Shown here: positions 5,367 through 6,125 of the stretch, piece after piece
How the letters are laid out: the number at the start of each line of letters is the position of its first letter
Position numbering within the stretch: position 1 is the stretch's first letter
Translations under genes and position numbers: made by a program
Notes under the pieces: generated by a model
What the model saw: the letters and a program-made list of their open reading frames with translations, nothing else
What the model was told of the DNA's origin: nothing
The model's database searches: none
Source: an uncultured Bdellovibrionales bacterium
GTDB taxonomy: Bacteria > Bdellovibrionota > Bdellovibrionia > Bdellovibrionales > UBA1609
Assembly: GCA_937980625.1 (NCBI GenBank)
Contig: CALJPJ010000266.1
Location: 1 to 6,125, forward strand
Length of the DNA: 6,125 nt
Direction of reading: 5' to 3'

Positions 5367-5408
5367 AAAAGTCTAGTCTAGCTAAGCTCATCAAACAACT
5401 AGACTTTT
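5367..5408. terminator. Terminator-like hairpin in the long intergenic region
   Basis: AAAAGTCTAGT (5367-5377) and ACTAGACTTTT (5398-5408) are perfect 11-bp arms around a 20-base loop. The plus strand continues CTAGTTTT after the stem; on the minus strand the T-run totals eight bases. No gene reads directly into it from either side. It may end a transcript started in the intergenic region, or insulate the fibrinogen-like gene from read-through. Confidence 0.55.
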
Positions 5409-5453
5409 CTAGTTTTAATTAACTCCATACACTCAATATGAACCAAGTGTCTT

Positions 5454-5480
5454 TAAAGTTTTTGAGACATATGCCGATTT
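5454..5480 (+). promoter_or_regulatory. Sigma-28 (FliA) type promoter of the fibrinogen-like gene
   Basis: TAAAGTTT (5454-5461) is followed by exactly 11 bases and then GCCGATTT (5473-5480). The enterobacterial FliA consensus is TAAAGTTT-N11-GCCGATAA, so 14 of 16 positions match with perfect spacing. The site points at the gene starting at 5555 and predicts a leader of about 65-70 bases. A TATAAT at 5480-5485 overlaps its end but has no good -35 at 16-18 bases, so a housekeeping promoter is the weaker reading. The leader contains a small perfect hairpin, CTTTCT-TTG-AGAAAG (5499-5513). Confidence 0.75.
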
Positions 5481-5554
5481 ATAATGAGTCAGTGTAGTCT
5501 TTCTTTGAGAAAGCTGGTGGATATTTTAATACGGGAAAACTAGGGGAACTCTAA

Positions 5555-6125
5555 ATGAGTAAATATATCGCGTTTATAACAATAATGGTATCAACGGCAT
5601 TTGTAGCCTTTAACTTTCAAAACTGTGCTAAGTCAAGTTTTACGCTAAGAGATTCAATTGATGTCAATGGAATTGCAGGCATGAGCCAGTTTCCAACGTC
5701 ATGTCGAGCTTATTACGAGCAAGGCGCATGTAAGAGTGATACTTATACTATTGACCCAGATGGTAACGGTGTGGGGATGGCACCTTTTAAAGTTTACTGT
5801 GATATGGAAAATGGTGGACGAACATTAGTAGTTAACGCCCCCGAAGCGAATTACCAGAATATACCCGAGATGACTAATCTACCAACTTATAGCACCCATG
5901 GACGTCTTCCTGACTCGGTAATTTCAATACTATTAAATTCTACGCAAAACTCACAACATAATAACGTTGTTGTTGATGTGGCTACTGGTATGGCAAATCA
6001 TACGGTGTCATTAAACTCAAACTCGTCTTCAACTCAAGGTCAGTATGTTATTATGGATACGGCCAATGATCTTTGTGATAGTTACGATACAGGGGTAGAT
6101 GGTGCTGCTTATACTGCCGGTAATT
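5555..6125 (+). CDS. Secreted or lipid-anchored protein with fibrinogen-like N-terminal motif, partial (190 aa seen)
   Basis: The reading frame is open from the ATG at 5555 to the window edge, so the C-terminus is missing. A GGGGAA Shine-Dalgarno (5543-5548) lies 6 bases before the start. Residues 4-19 are hydrophobic (export signal), ending FNFQNC with C24. This could be a lipid-anchoring cysteine, but asparagine at -1 is atypical. After a short linker, residues about 50-93 read C50, YYEQGACKSDTYTIDPDGNG, APFKVYCDMENGGRTLVV. This follows the fibrinogen-related pattern (a YTIDPDG-like strand, PF.VYCDME, then GGGWT); here the last element is GGRT, missing the usual Trp. Cysteines C50, C59, C82 and C174 may form disulfides. 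Residues about 130-160 are Asn/Ser/Gln-rich. In other proteins this motif belongs to extracellular binding modules. The FliA-type promoter at 5454-5480 suggests co-expression with motility genes. Domain call moderate, ligand unknown. Confidence 0.82.
   Translation, partial: MSKYIAFITIMVSTAFVAFNFQNCAKSSFTLRDSIDVNGIAGMSQFPTSCRAYYEQGACKSDTYTIDPDGNGVGMAPFKVYCDMENGGRTLVVNAPEANYQNIPEMTNLPTYSTHGRLPDSVISILLNSTQNSQHNNVVVDVATGMANHTVSLNSNSSSTQGQYVIMDTANDLCDSYDTGVDGAAYTAGN

Larger units (their letters stand above)
4799..5554. other. Gene-free, structure-rich 756-base intergenic region
   Basis: No convincing coding frame exists on either strand: ATG-led frames here are under about 20 codons and lack ribosome sites. 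The stretch holds two small hairpins (4819-4846 and 4851-4878), the long palindrome (4884-5055), about 190 bases of very AT-rich sequence with nothing recognisable (roughly 5060-5250), a GC-richer block around 5254-5270, a terminator-like hairpin (5367-5408) and the FliA-type promoter of the fibrinogen-like gene (5454-5480). This size and structural load would suit a non-coding RNA or element remnant, but neither is proven. Confidence 0.7.

Noticed and set aside
5440..5499. 19-codon plus-strand frame starting at 5440
   Set aside because: It has no ribosome site and runs across the FliA-type promoter; most likely chance.

Overview
The window is AT-rich bacterial DNA with six protein genes, one of them cut by the right edge, and an unusual amount of intergenic palindromic structure. 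Codon use, Shine-Dalgarno sites and many exported or lipid-anchored proteins point to a Gram-negative bacterium. Type II MenB (menaquinone synthesis), a vertebrate-like cystathionine beta-synthase core, and a fibrinogen-like surface protein behind a FliA-type promoter together suggest Bdellovibrionota or a similar deltaproteobacterial-grade lineage. That placement is inference, not proof.

Layout. 157-1296 (-): putative lipoprotein of unknown function, TTG start. 1446-1477: strong intrinsic terminator for the next gene. 1524-2057 (-): small exported protein of unknown function with a hairpin-bearing leader (2138-2172). 2392-3348 (+): cystathionine beta-synthase catalytic core. 3385-3505: 121-base near-perfect palindrome between two convergent genes. 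3535-4410 (-): MenB. 4517-4798 (+): small exported four-cysteine protein of unknown function. 4799-5554: 756 bases without a gene, holding a second, larger palindrome (4884-5055), a terminator-like hairpin (5367-5408) and a sigma-28 (FliA) promoter match (5454-5480). 5555 to the edge (+): secreted protein with a fibrinogen-like N-terminal motif, incomplete.

The genes do not form one pathway. Nearly every one looks monocistronic: neighbours are divergent, convergent or separated by a terminator. cbs belongs to sulfur amino acid metabolism and menB to respiratory quinone synthesis, and neither has a pathway partner here. The four others are exported proteins. No insertion sequence, CRISPR array, tRNA, rRNA or phage gene was seen.

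The points most worth a second look are the two long hairpins, which share an architecture but not a sequence, and the very close FliA promoter match in front of the fibrinogen-like surface protein.
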